Of a stretch of DNA of 64,000 nt, positions 36,229 through 48,375 are shown piece after piece (the stretch's first letter is position 1; each line of letters begins with the position of its first letter). Location: the NCBI RefSeq assembly GCF_033115175.1, contig NC_084831.1, positions 74,781,502 to 74,845,501 on the forward strand. The letters run 5' to 3'. The notes under the pieces were generated by a model. The model was not told where the DNA came from, did not search any database, and worked only from the letters and a program-made list of their open reading frames with translations. The position numbers and the translations under genes are program-made. Origin of the DNA: Lepus europaeus (taxonomy: Eukaryota > Chordata > Mammalia > Lagomorpha > Leporidae).

Positions 36229-36995
36229 AGTGGGCGTTTTCTAAATGTTAACTGCAGAACTTGATTCAGCAAAGCCACAAACTTAATATTTAAACTTTCT
36301 TCAGTAATTTTCTAGTAACAAACCTAGGTCTAAAGTAGCCACAGAGGGGAATATTATGTGTGCTTTTTTTTTTTTTTTTTTTTCTCCTTAACACTATATA
36401 CCAGAGTTTTTCAGATTCATTTAATGGTAGAGCAAGGAACAGAGCCAACTGAGGTAGGTGTCTGAGCCATGAAGTTTAAATAACGCAAAGTGTCATTTTT
36501 ATTCAGGAAATAGTAGAGATTGGAGTCATCTAGACTCCTACTCTAAAATCTTCACAGCTGACTTTCCAGGGTGCATTTTTCCTACATAGACCAGTCTCCT
36601 GGTTTCTTCAGTTAAGTTGAAATTACACGTTCCTCTTTCTCTGTATATTTTTGCTCATTAGTGTATTTCTTGAGCCGTTTTCATATTATTCCTTTCCCTT
36701 CTGTGAAATGGCTTGTTTTGTGTTTTTTTTTTTTTTTTAAACTTGGGACCACCAAGTTGTAAAGATGCATGTTTTTACCTGACAGTTGTACCACAGGTAG
36801 GCTGTCAAGTTGAGAAGAGTGAATTGATAGCTTGTATTTGTTTTTAAAATTAAATTAATCCTTGATAAAAGGTTTTATTTATTTATTTAGGAGTTAGTCC
36901 TTGACCACTCGTTTAATACCATTTCCATTTTGGGTGACCTGTTTCACCAGCAGGCCTGTACTCTCCATGACTAACTGCATAAGTGCTCATAATGG

Positions 36996-37001
36996 AATAA
37001 A
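36996..37001 (+). promoter_or_regulatory. fossil poly(A) signal of the RBBP4 retrocopy
   Basis: AATAAA lies about 15 bp before the eroded A-tail ('aaaaagagagag') and the right TSD, which is the correct spacing for mRNA 3'-end processing in the parent transcript. Confidence 0.85.
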
Positions 37002-37089
37002 TTGCTTTTCTACCTAAAAAGAGAGAGATGAGACTGGAAGAGAAAAAGCAATTAACTCTAATGCTTGCAAACAGCCACCAATGGCAGAT

Positions 37090-37430
37090 GAATGTAATAA
37101 TGATGATGAGAATTATTGTGATGAAAATAATACTCTTTGAGTATCTGTCATGTGCTGGGCACTACACATAAATTCGTCATTTCGGGTAAACTGCACAACA
37201 GTCTTACAGGGTGATCCTATTATCCCCACTTGTGCATGTACCCAGACATAATACTGTTACATTCATGTCAACAAAACAAGCCTATGAGCTATCATTATCC
37301 ATATGCTTCTGATGGCAGAATTGGTCTCAGAGTGGATAAGAAATTGCCCAAGTTTACACAGTAAGTAAATGATGGAAATATGTATAGATCCTGGTGGGCT
37401 GCTCTCAATAGCCTTAGATCTTTCCATGCT
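37090..37430 (-). repeat. MIR, antisense, two adjoining parts
   Basis: 'catgtgctgggcactacaca', 'cttacagggtgatcctatta', 'tccccacttgtgcatgtacc', then 'aagaaattgcccaagtttac' and 'acagtaagtaaatgatggaa' follow reverse MIR order with an insertion of about 50 bp between the parts. Confidence 0.8.
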
Positions 37431-39070
37431 AGGCTGCCTTGATATTAGGTAAAGGTAACGGTGCAAATTATTGCCTAAAGTTGGATACTTTTGAGAGTAA
37501 AAGCAGAAAGTATTAATAACTATGCCAGAACAAGAGACATAAATTGGAACTCCCTCAGATAACAATGAATGAATGATTATCATATTAATAGGCAAAATTG
37601 GGGTATCAAAATTCTTCAAAATAAATGCTTCCAGGTATCTAATTGTTTTAAAATACTGGCTAATTTTTATAAATGGTGGAGAGGAGGAACACCTTTGTGT
37701 ATGGTTAGTACCCAAGAAATATTTTTCCAAGCAAGTTTTAAATGATACTAGAGTAAAAAATATGCATAATTTTGATACACTTTTCATACACAATAAACAA
37801 AGCCAGACACAAAACTCTAGAGAGGATAAAGAAGGTTTAGAAGACTCTATTTCAGTATCAGAAATGACTGGATGTGACACTTACCGTGTTCTGAAATGTT
37901 ATAACTTACTGATTGAGGAGAGAAAATTGTGAGCAGAGTGTTGCCTACTTGAGTATTTCCTATTTCAGAAATAATCCTGTAACAATAACTCGAGAGAGTT
38001 TTATATAATTGTAGCAAGTAGCTGCTCCACCTTGATCTGCACAGGCTTGGGCGTGTCCTGTTTTTCTTTTTTTTTCTTTCTCCTTTTATAGTTGCTTCTA
38101 CTCCAGTGTATCATAGGTACAAGTCTTAATTTCTTTCCAGTAAAAGAATAGCTTATAATTTCTTTTGTTTCTTTTTCTTTGATGAAAGAGTTCTCTCCTC
38201 CCAGTTTTTAACCTGCTTTGTTCAGTCATCTTTTTTCTGCTCTAGTTTTTTATTTCTCCTCTCAGTGGATTTACATAAAGTTAAGTGACTTAAGCTGTTT
38301 GTGACATTATTTTTGGATTTTACTGCTTCTTGCTTTGGCTGCTCCTCCTGATCACATCCAGATTTATTTTCTAGAGAATCTAATTTAGTTAGATCCTTTT
38401 TTTTTGCGGGATGGGGGGGCGGTAAAATAAGTACTATAAACTTTCATCCAAACAGACCAAAGTACAGGAAAAAAGTCACATTTGTTCACAGATGGGCTTT
38501 TCTCTTTTCCTTTTTTACTTCTAAAGTGACATTTTATATACATATAATATATATACACATATACATACATATTGTATATGGAACATATATGATATATATG
38601 ATACAATTTGTCCCAGGTTAGAATAAACATTTTAGCCAGACATTTCATCAAAACAAGAGAAAGAACAACAACTCAAATCGTATTTTAACCACTGTATTTT
38701 CCTGTTTGTGTGTTTGTGTGCATCCTGTAAACTTTTGTCCTTGGATTTGCCTTTCAGCCTTTTTAAACCATCCTTGTGAGTCTTTAGCTGGATGTAAGAA
38801 AAGAAGGCTTTTCTCTTGAATGACTATGAGAGTTACGATGTTAAACACTGAGGAATAGTGTACCCAGCACCTAATGTGGCATGACTCCCATGGTACTCCC
38901 CACAAGCTCACCTTCCAAAGCAGGAGACTGAGATAAATATAGATCTGCATATGAGTCAAATTTTCAAGTGCTGGGGGGAGCATCCCTTATCCTCCTGTTT
39001 TTTCTTTTATTATCTACACACGAGACCAAGAGCACAGAACCTATTGAGAAACAGAAGTCAAAGGATGTAA
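37431..39070. other. single-copy AT-rich sequence
   Basis: The 205-codon minus-strand frame at 37263-37880 is the longest in the window. It runs through the MIR, is composed of AT-rich codons and shows no recognised domain, so I do not call it. An alternating TA/CA tract lies at 38531-38605, and a G run at 38413-38419. Confidence 0.55.
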
Positions 39071-40142
39071 AGGTTTTTTTTTTTTAAGATTTATTTATTT
39101 ATTTGAAAGTCATAGAGAAAGAGAGTAAGAGACAGAGACAGTGATTTTTTTCTGCATAATATGCATTTCTTTTTAAAAATTTTTTTTATTTAGTAAATAT
39201 AAATTTCCAAAGTACAGTTTATGGATTACAATGGCTCCCCCCCCCCCATAATTTCCCTCCCACTCGCACCCCTCCCATCTCCCGCTCCCTCTCCCATTCC
39301 ATTCACATCAAGATTCATTTTCAATTCTCTTTATATACAGAAGATCAATTTAGCATATATTAAGTAAAGATTGCATCAGTTTGCACCTACACAGAAAACA
39401 GTAACTAGTACTGTTTCAGTACTAGTTATAGCATTACTTCACATTGGACAACACATTAAGGACAGATGCCACATGAGGAGTAAGTACACAGTGACTCCTG
39501 TTGTTGACTTAACAAGTTGACACTCTTGTTTATGGTGTCAGTAATCTCCCTAGGCTCTAGTCATGAGTTGCCAAGGCTATGGAAGCCTTTTGAGTTTGCC
39601 GACTTTGATCTTATTCAGACAGGGTCATAGTCAAAGTGGAAGTTCTCTCCTCCCTTCAGAGAAAGGTACCTCCTTTGATGGCCCTGTTCTTTCCACTGGG
39701 ATCTCACTTGCAGAGACCTTTCATTTAGGTCTTTTTTTTTTTTTTTCAGGGTGTCTTGGCTTTCCATGCCTAAAATACTCTCATGGGCTCTTCAGCCATA
39801 TCCAAATGCCTTAAGGGCTGATTCTGAGGCCAGAGTGCTATTTAGGACATCTGCCATTCTATGAGTCTGCAGAGATAGTGATCTTTTATCCACTGGTTCA
39901 TTCCCCCACATGACCACAATGGCTGGGCTGGGCCAGGCTGAAGTCAGGAGACAGGAGCTTCACCTGGGATTCCCACATGAATGGCAGAGACCCAGGCACA
40001 AAGGCCATCTTTGCTGCTGTTCCCAGGTGTGTAGCGGGGAGCTGGATGAGAAGTGAAGCAGCTAGGGCTCATATTGACGTGCCCATATGGGATTCTGGTG
40101 TTGCAAGTAGCAGTTTTACCTGCTATGCCACAACACCAGCGC
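39071..40142 (-). repeat. CSINE, antisense, split by an L1
   Basis: The tail part (39071-39145) has 'aagatttatttatttatttg' and 'aagagacagagacagtgat'. The body resumes at 39871 with 'agagatagtgatcttttatc', 'cactggttcattcccccaca', and ends at the head 'gccacaacaccagcgc'. Removing 39146-39870 restores a continuous SINE. Confidence 0.93.
39146..39870 (-). repeat. young L1 3'UTR fragment, antisense, with TSD
   Basis: 'tttatttagtaaatataaat', a C13 tract near 39237-39247, 'gatcaatttagcatatatta', 'catgagttgccaaggctatg' and 'ctaaaatactctcatgggct' match the copy at 58.84-59.52 kb almost base for base. The TSD is 'agagacagtgat' (39134-39145) and 'agagatagtgat' (39871-39882). About 725 bp inserted, all 3'UTR. 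Confidence 0.95.
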
Positions 40143-41184
40143 TTGATGTAGAATTCTTAGATCCACTGTATACACATTAGCAGACCCTGGTATTATAATT
40201 AATAGCTCAGGTCTTGAGGCCAACTAGATCAAGGGAGGTAGGATGTACTATTCCCACAAGTACCTTGAAGCTTGGTAATGCTAAAATTAGGAATGGTCTG
40301 CCTTTTCATTCCAAAGTCTCACCTCAACATGGCTGCTCAAGGTACTGAAATATATAATAGCATTTCATTTAAAGTGGGACAAGGGCAGAGAGAAGAAAGA
40401 TGCAAGTGGGGGGAAGGGAAGAAAGAAAGGCATTTATACTATTACATTTTATGCTAATGATCTTCTCCGTGTCCCTAACAGTTTGTCAGATCTTAAATGG
40501 TTACCTCTGGCCTTGGACCAGGTCATATTCATGGGTATGGCAGGCAGAGAAGTAAAGGGAAGACAGTCTGTGGAGGAAAAGTCTGTGGTTATTTCTTCTA
40601 TAGGCGTCACATAACCTTAAACAAGTGTCTTATGTGACTTAATGTCCATTTGGTTACCCGTTAAGTGGTTAGAATAATACTCCACAGCCTTGCTATGAAC
40701 TGAATGGGTTTCTGTATCCTAACTATCCACTGCAGGGGCTGACGGGAGCCCTTGTTTGCTCAATAGCTATTGTTATTGCATTAACAATACAATTATATTC
40801 CCAGAAACTACATTTTGTTATTGTAAGAAGAAGCTTAAAGACCAACAATAAACTTAGGAATGTCTATTTTGTTATTTTTTGTGTGGTCATTACATTTGAA
40901 GAAAAATCTCTTAAAAAGAGATTAAATGGTATAACCAAATAGTGATTGCTCAGCATCACAAAAGAGTGTCAAACCACCACCACCACCAAAGCAGAATCTT
41001 AAACCTGGACTAAACCAGGAACTGACAACCACCACGTGCAACATAAAAGGGTAAAGCATACAAATTAAATGTTTCCCAAAGAGTCTGTACAGAAGGTAAA
41101 GCACTTGGGAGAAGGGGAGGGAAGGGTGGTAATGGGGAGGATGGAAGGAAAGGGCAAAATTTAAAGCAGTTAAGAATGCTGGTC
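40143..41184. other. single-copy sequence, no gene seen
   Basis: An (ACC)n tract lies at 40975-40987. No gene or recognised repeat. Confidence 0.5.
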
Positions 41185-41385
41185 ATGGCTTCAAATACAA
41201 CCGCATTATGTGGCATTTCATCTTCAGAAAACCAGAGTGCTACACAGTTTTGGTCCTTAGGCTTCTCATCAATAAAATGGGGACAATAACAGATTTACTT
41301 TACAGGATCGTTGTGAGGTTTGCATGAGATGCTGCATGAAAGCAATTAGTGAAAGCCTTAGTAGGGACTCAATACACGTGAGACT
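41185..41385 (+). repeat. MIR, sense
   Basis: 'tggtccttaggcttctcatc', 'aataaaatggggacaataac', 'ggatcgttgtgaggtttgca' and 'ccttagtagggactcaata' match the MIR core and tail. Confidence 0.85.
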
Positions 41386-43176
41386 TTTCCCTCTTGGTAA
41401 CATTAGTCAGTCACATTTTCTCTTCTGGCCACTTTGCTAAATCAGGAGAACTTTCCAAAGCAAGGGCCTGAAATGCTTACCTCCAGAGCACTTCAGCTCA
41501 TCTGAGACTTCTGTGAGGACAAAGCATTCTAGAATGTACAAATGTGAGCCAATTACATATGATTTTCTGCATAAGACCACTGGAACCCACTGTGAGCTTC
41601 TTCCTTTGGAGAAGCATACAACATGGATCCCAAAAGGCTAGCTTCAAGTCAGAGGCCACGCATCATGCTTTGACATTTTACCATCAGAATCCATCTATCA
41701 GTGAGACACAGTTCACATGACTAATCTTGTTTGATTTGGCAAAGAGGTGAAATGTCAATAGGTTTCCTATTTTGACTGAAATTATTAAATGTACCAAAGG
41801 GAATATTACATGTGTGTTAGTCATCCCAGAATAAAGATGAGCATATGTCCCTGAAAAGTTCAGCTATACTAATGGGATAATGGATCACCAAAATACTTTA
41901 TATTTGAAATGCATACTTTGTTCACATTCCTGCTTCGCTTGGAGGATTGTGTCACTGTTGCCAAAGTCTTGGGTTTCCTTTACCCTATGCCTGGATTCTC
42001 CATTGACACTAATGGGAATTTCATCTTCAAGCCCAAGACAATATATGGAACTAAAATGACAATAGCAGAAGGAAAGAAATACATTTTATACATTGTGATA
42101 CAGAATATTTTTCTTAACTGTTTCTGTTATAGTCATTGACTATTGCTAAGAAAGATCCATTTGGAAACCTGAAAACATATTGTCTCCAGAGACTAGCCTT
42201 TTGAAAACATACCTTTACCCTTACATGTCATCACAAATTACATAAAAGAATAATTATAGCTCAATCTACATAATTTTAATTTTGTGAACAGTTAATTACA
42301 AAAGCATACCCCCTCTGGCACTGCCATTAGTTTATAAGGTATGTGTGCTTTTTTTTTTTTCCATTCTGAAAGAATGGCATTGTTGGAAAAGAAATTGTCC
42401 AAATTTTCTTAAGGAAACAGTGCAAAATTTGCTACTTACTGAAATGTAAAGTGTGATGAATTCCTTTGTACTTCAAATTCACACATTAGCAATAACTTGT
42501 AGAGCTATGAGCTGTTAGAATGTAGAAAAAAGACCATAGGAAAGAAATAATACAAAGTCTATTATGTGAGTGACCAAATGTCAAAAATGTATTAAAGCAG
42601 TCTATGGGCTCTCCTGTTCATTATTTTGCTGACTTACAAACCTTGAAATGTTTTGTATCCATTTCATTATCTGTAAAATATGAACAGTAATGGAATTTAC
42701 ATAGAAATCCTGCTAGAGAGTAGGGACTTCACTGCCAGTCAGCTTTGCCTCCTAATCCAATCTTCCCCAAGGTAGTTGGTGTGGCATTTGCCAAACTCCA
42801 CCAGCAGGATGGCTTTTGTAGAGAAAAGTCTGAATCTGAGCTGTCAAATGAGCAGAAGTATTTTTCTATTACTCTGTATGCCTCCTCTTGCTGAGTTTAC
42901 GTGAGGAGTCTAGCAGGAGGTGTTATTAAATGGCCTCAGAAATTAGCCCCAAAACAATTATCTTGCTTTAGCTATGGAAAAAGACACCAGAAGCTTAATG
43001 AAAAGAGCATCTGAATTTTTGTGATTGAATATCTGTTGGACACCTTTGTAGTTATTAACCCTTATAGGCAGGATTTCAGGCTTTTTATTATTTTTAATTG
43101 AATTGTTTTGGGAATGCTACAGATTAAAAACACTTCTCTCCCCTGTGATAGGCAGGGATCCCAAGGCAAACTGTGC
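41386..43176. other. single-copy sequence, no gene seen
   Basis: A weak MIR-like core lies at about 42655-42700 ('catttcattatctgtaaaat'). No coding frame of interest. Confidence 0.5.
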
Positions 43177-43190
43177 AATAATGGGTTCTT

Positions 43191-43507
43191 TTTTTTTTAA
43201 CAGGCAGAGTTGGGCAGTGAGAGAGACAGAGAGAAAGGTCTTCCTTCCATTGGTTCACCCCCCAAATGGCCGCTATGGCCGGCACACTGCACTGATCCAA
43301 AGCCAGGAGCCAGGTGCTTCCTCCTGGTCTCCCATGGGGTGCAGGACCCAAGCACTTGGGCCATCCTCACTGCCTTCCCGGGCCACAGCAGAGAGCTGGA
43401 CTGGAAGAGGAGCAACCGGGACAGAATCTGGCGCCCCAACCAGGACTAGAACCCGGGGTGCCGGTGCCGCAGGTGGAGGATTAGCCTAGTGAGCTGTGGC
43501 ACCAGCC
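43191..43507 (-). repeat. young CSINE with perfect TSD, antisense
   Basis: T-run, 'aacaggcagagttgggcagt', 'aaccaggactagaacccggg' and the head 'gtgagctgtggcaccagcc'. The TSD 'aataatgggttctt' is at 43177-43190 and 43508-43521. Confidence 0.96.
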
Positions 43508-43521
43508 AATAATGGGTTCTT

Positions 43522-44516
43522 TAAAAGTTTGGTTTCAGCCTGGCCACATGGCAAGGAAGATGCTTTTTTTTTCAACTTAGATTAGTTTTCGTATTACAAC
43601 AAATTTATAGAAATGCTGAGTACGAAAGAATGTCTCCAGATAGTCTACCTCTCATTCCTCACAACCATCTTCCGACGCCACTGACTTCCTTTGCATTTAG
43701 TAACAAATTTGCAATAAATTAAAGCTTCCTACAGACTCCCTAAGAGAATATTCAAAAAGCTACTACTTTTTTCCATTTTTAATTTTCCCCTATACTTAGC
43801 CAGAATATGAGCTTTCTTGGTCTTGCTTCTTTTTCTGCGGTTTTTACCATCTCAAATAATTTGCCTATTTTTTGCTGCTTTTAGATATTTGTTGGCTCTT
43901 ATCATGTCAAATCTTACTTAGTTCCTTTCATCTTGCATCCCAAGCTCCCTTACAAACCTCACCTCCTCAGTCACTTCATCACTTATTTTATTGTCTCTTA
44001 ACTCTCTCCAATCTTCCACATATTTCTGGAATTGAGTTTATCCAAACTGAACACACTTTTCCAGGTGCGTCGGCTATCATTCCCCAAGTCTGGGAAGTGA
44101 TGGTTCTTTGCATGCAGCCCAATGTGAGTGGTGTTTGTCTTCTTTCCCCCTGATCATTGTCAGCATGTTGACTCTGAGTGTTTTCTGAACATCTCCCACT
44201 GATTCCTGCGGGAGTCTTTCCACAAGTGGGCTATCTTCTCCCTGTGAGTCTATTTCAGGATTGTGATATGAAAGAGAACATGATTGTGTGGACTGTAGTA
44301 AAAAACACATCCAGTTCTCCCCCATACCATCCCCTGCCATTTTAGAAACAAATCTATTTTTTTGCATTTTCAGTTTTGTTAACCATATTTTGTTATGAAA
44401 TGTAATGGAAGCATGTGCAGATAATTTTTTACTGCTTCTGACAGTGGAGAACTTGAGTGAACTTAGGAAACAATGACCCTCCTACTTGTATTTCAGACAT
44501 TTTAGAAACAAAAAGT
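43522..44516. other. single-copy sequence, no gene seen
   Basis: Frames of 93-96 codons on opposite strands overlap at 43.87-44.37 kb, with no recognisable similarity. Confidence 0.5.
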
Positions 44517-44852
44517 TGGGGTGCAGCACTGTGGTACAGGGGGTTAATGCCCTGGCCTGAAGCGCCAGCATCCCATATGGGCACCAGTTCAAGACCCAGC
44601 TGCTTTACTTCCAAGCCAGCTCTCTGCTGTGGCCTGGGAAAGCAGTAGAAGATGGCCCAAGTGCTTGGGCCCCTGCACCCATGTGGGAGACCAGGAGGAA
44701 GCTCTTGGCTCCTGGCTTCCTATTGGTTCAGCTCTGGCCGTTGCAGCCATTATGAGGACAGAACTAGTGGATAGAAGACCTTTTCTTCTGTCTCTCCCTC
44801 TCTCTGTCTGTAACTCTACCTCTCAAATAAGCAAATAAAGTGTTAAAAAAAA
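44517..44852 (+). repeat. CSINE, sense, full length
   Basis: Head 'ggggtgcagcactgtggtac', 'ggcctgaagcgccagcatcc', body 'gatggcccaagtgcttgggc' and an A-tail after 'aagcaaataaagtgtt'. The 'cctggcctgaagcgcc' variant recurs at 63.5 kb and defines a subtype. Confidence 0.94.
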
Positions 44853-45064
44853 TTGAAAGGCCTGTTCTGAAATTAAAGCACGCTGGACTGAAGGTTAACA
44901 ATCTATGTCTTTACATTTCCTTCATCTATTCATTCCAGTTCTTTCAATTGCTTCATCTGACATATTACAATAGGTACAAAATAGGGGTGGAGAAACAGAA
45001 GAAAAATTCATAAAATAATATAATACTCTAAAATTTTAGTAACATACACTTATTTTTGTTTAAA

Positions 45065-46645
45065 GCTTTTATTTAATGAATGCATTTTTCATAGATGCAT
45101 CTTTAGGAATGTAGTCGTTCTTTCCCCCTTACCCACCCTCCCACCCCAACTCCCATCCCACTTCCCTCTCCCTCTCCCATCCTATTCTTCATTATGGTTC
45201 ATTTTTAGTTTGATTTTATATACAGAGTACCAACTCTATGCTAAGTACAGATTTCAATAGTTTGTCCCCCCAACACACAACATATAGAGTACAGTTTGAA
45301 AACAAGATTTGCAGTCAGTTCTCATAGTATAACTCATTAAGGATGAGGTCCTACATGGGGACTAAATGCACAGTGACTTCTGTTGTTCCTGTGGTGTTTT
45401 TTCTCGTTATACTATGCCTCTACATTAAGTAGGCTGTCTGCTTTGATGAATCCTTAGAGGCTGTGATGGGTATGGCCAGAGAGCTCTGTTTGATTCTTCA
45501 GGTTTAAGGATGTGCCAAAGGTGACTCACCCAGATTGTTCTCTCCCTTGCTCCTTGCTCGATCTCTCTCTTTTTTTCTTTTCTTTTCTTTTTTTTTTTCT
45601 TTTTTTTTTTTTTTTGACTCAGTTGGGAAGTAATTCCGTACAGCTGAGTGGAAATGAGGGTAGTTGATATCTGGCCTCTGTGAGTATTCGTTTGATCTAC
45701 CCCTGGGACCACAGAAAGAGTTTATGCAGCCCTCAATGTGTTCTCAAGTTTCTCCACAGTCCCAAGGTTACCGAGTTTGTGTACTCGGTGAGTTTGCTTG
45801 CCCCCCCCCTCGGATTTTCACAGTCTCAGATCGTTAGCTCCACCTGCTTTCACTAGATTCTAACCTCCTGTTATTTCTCCAGACCAGAGTCAAGTTTTTC
45901 TACCTGGCTACTCGTGGTTGCCACTTTACATATGTAAAATGGCGCCTGCTCTTTTTTTTGCTCAGCTTTGTAAGGTGAGTGGAGAGAGAGGCTAGTGTCC
46001 GGGCTGGTTCCCCTGATTTATTCTTTTTTTTTTTTCTCTCCTCCAGTCAGCCTGGTGAACTTTGCCCAGTGGGGCCACAGGCCTTGTTTTGCCTTTCCCC
46101 GCCAATGTCTCAGGTTTCTGAGGTTTTTGTCTTACCTCCCATTCCAGCGCTGGTGATTCTGCAGCTCGGCTCCTGCAGCTGGGCTTCCACGTGGTGGGCT
46201 CCCCGTAGGTCCTCTGTGTCACATCCACTAGATCCGGAAGCGTTTCCTCTGCAGTTTTTTTCTTGAATCTTTCCCTGAGGCTACAGTAACTCAACTTTTA
46301 TTAAACTATCTTTTCCCGGACTATCGGTGTGCGCCCTCACTATCCGCCATCTTGGCTCTGCCCTCGACTTCTGTTCCTTTAACAATTAACACTCTTATTT
46401 ATGACGTCAGTGATCACCTGAGGCTCTTGCCATGGGGTGCCATTCTATGGAAGCCTTTTGTGACCACAGACTCCATCAGTATTTGGACATGGGCATAAAC
46501 AAAGTGGAAGTTCTCTCCTCCCTTCAGAGAAGAGTATACCCATCTTTGAAGGCCTCAACTTTCCACTGAGGTCTCACAGACATCCTTCGTGTAAGATATT
46601 TTTTTTTGCCATGGAGTCTTGGCTTCCCAGTAACATACAGTTATA
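45065..46645 (-). repeat. L1 3'UTR, antisense, interrupted
   Basis: The left part (45065-45384) carries 'gcttttatttaatgaatgca', 'ggaatgtagtcgttctttcc', C-rich sequence and 'tgcacagtgacttctgttgt'. The right part (from about 46365) continues with 'caattaacactcttatttat', 'ggtgccattctatggaagcc' and 'gaagttctctcctcccttca'. Together they reproduce the order seen in the intact 3'UTR at 58.8 kb, once the ~980-bp insert is removed. Confidence 0.85.
45385..46364 (-). repeat. fragment beginning with an L1 5' terminus, inserted in L1 3'UTR
   Basis: On the minus strand the insert starts 'gagggcagagccaagatggc', the L1 5'-end signature, with a YY1-type core 'ccgccatctt' on the plus strand (46345-46354). 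It is GC-richer than its surroundings and includes an ETS-type 'ccggaagcg' (46235-46243). An internal T-rich tract lies at 45565-45616. The left end has no clear poly(A). Short repeats 'gacttctgtt' on both sides (45376-45385 and 46366-46375) suggest a TSD. No ORF1 frame is readable. Confidence 0.6.
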
Positions 46646-47574
46646 TGATTATCTTTCCTTAACATAAGGAGCACTGCTCAATATAAAAAGACTTTATTGA
46701 ACCTATTAGATGGAAATAACCTATGCTAAAAGTTGGAGTAAAACTGGAAAATTTATGACTGATGACCTTGGGTGGACAATGTACTGTCCCCCTGTAGTTT
46801 TACATATTAACAAAATATAGATCATATTTATTAGTTCAAAGGTGCTATCAATTATATGAACCCACTGATTTCATATCAGACTTTCAGAAGATAAACTACA
46901 TCAACTTTGAGTATTTCTTTTTGTTAAATGGCAATAGCATACATTAAATTATTTATCACTCTCATCTGTGATTTGCAATATAAATCTGAGTTGAAACCTC
47001 TTTTTATATGTTTGGAGTCACTTTTGAGCCTTCAAGGTGGCATCAAAGAGATAGCCAAACTGCTTTTTCAGTTCATTCACCTTCAATTATATATTCTAAT
47101 CAATACTCTCTCAGTTGTATATCGAAACAATAGAACAGACCCAAATTATCTTCAGCAAGAGGAAATTTATTGGCTTTTGAAATTTAAAAATCTGCAGGTA
47201 GTCAGCTGGCACCAGTGGAGCACAGACTCAAAAAATCATCATTAGACCTGGTTTCTTTCAGTAGATAGGGACTTCAGCTTCCAAACCATGTTCCTCCTCA
47301 GCAGGGCTGTCCCTTCTGGAGACCTCAGTAGCTCTCATCTGCTTGCTACCCTTTTTTATTCCAATAAACTTAGGAAAACTTCTTCCTTCAATCCTTACCA
47401 AAGTCCTGGTCCTGCGTCTTGCTTACTTGATTTGGGCCATCTGCCCTTTCCTGCACTCATCTCTGTGATCTGTTACATCAGATTACTGAGTTGTTGAAAC
47501 TCCACACCACAGTCCAAGATGATGCAAAAGGGATTTCTGTAATGATGCAAATGTTCCATACTATACACTGTCCT
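46646..47574. other. single-copy sequence, no gene seen
   Basis: A 105-codon frame at 46928-47245 is AT-rich without recognisable similarity. Nothing else noted. Confidence 0.5.
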
Positions 47575-47725
47575 TTAGAGTAGCTGCCAGTCATGTGTGG
47601 TGACGGATCATTTGAAATGTGCCTAAAGCAACTGAGGAAGTAAATTTTAAATTCCATTTTATTTTAAATCATTTTAATATAAATTAAATTGCTACCACTG
47701 CATTGGATAGCACAGCTGTAGAGTT
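47575..47725 (-). repeat. MER-type DNA transposon remnant
   Basis: On the minus strand it reads 'gctatccaatgcagtggtag', 'aatttaatttatattaaaat', 'gaatttaaaatttacttcct', 'cagttgctttaggcacattt'. This follows a well-known placental repeat ('gtccaatatggtagccactagcc…') thought to be a non-autonomous DNA transposon. The family name is not certain. Confidence 0.6.
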
Positions 47726-48139
47726 GGGGTGTAGATCAAGCTTATTTAGATTATATGGGATGAAGAGCAGATCCCCCAAGCAGAGGTTTTGGAAGAAGCA
47801 GGTCCTATTTTACTGCAAGCAGAAAATACAGATCTAAAGGACTAAAAACCACGCATGTCCACTATATATACTCAAAACCTGAACTGTTTACTAATATTTT
47901 TGGACTAATTTCATAATGTATGGCTCATATCATAATGTCAGTCTTTCTTTTGCTTTTTCCTTAATAAAAATGCACACAGTGGGAACTTTGGACTGATAGC
48001 TATTGTTAAAGGCTGAATCCATCTTAAGCTATCCTTAAGAATCTACTATCTTTAATTGAATTACCTTTTGTGTACACTGTATACATCTTTCCAAATGATA
48101 CTTGAAATGTATAAATTAAAATTCATGTGCTGAACAGTG
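47726..48139. other. single-copy AT-rich sequence
   Basis: No gene or recognised repeat. Confidence 0.5.
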
Positions 48140-48375
48140 GACATGTGGGCCAGTGGTTATGACAATGGTGGAGACACGTCCATATTGGAGGGCGTGGATT
48201 CAAGTGCCAACTTCATTTCTGACTCCAGCCTTCTGCCTGTCTTCACCCAGGGAGGCAACAGCTGATGGTTTCCTTGATTGGGTCCCTACCACTCACATGA
48301 GAGACCTAGAGAGGGTTTCTGGCTCCTGGTTTCATCTTGACCCAGCCCCTACTTGGTCTCTCCTGTGTATCTCCT
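48140..48375 (+). repeat. old CSINE, sense, 3' end decayed
   Basis: 'gtgggccagtggttatgaca', 'cacgtccatattggagggcg', 'gggaggcaacagctgatggt' and 'gggtccctaccactcacatg' match the older subtype seen at 11.9 and 13.8 kb. The tail is unrecognisable. Confidence 0.8.

Noticed and set aside
37263-37880. 205-codon minus-strand open frame, the longest in the window
   Set aside because: It crosses an MIR element, has AT-rich composition and no recognisable domain, and another frame overlaps on the opposite strand. Long chance frames are expected in 64 kb.
45979-46294. Frames of about 95-100 codons on both strands
   Set aside because: They lie inside the GC-rich L1 5'-end-like insert and match no L1 ORF1 features.
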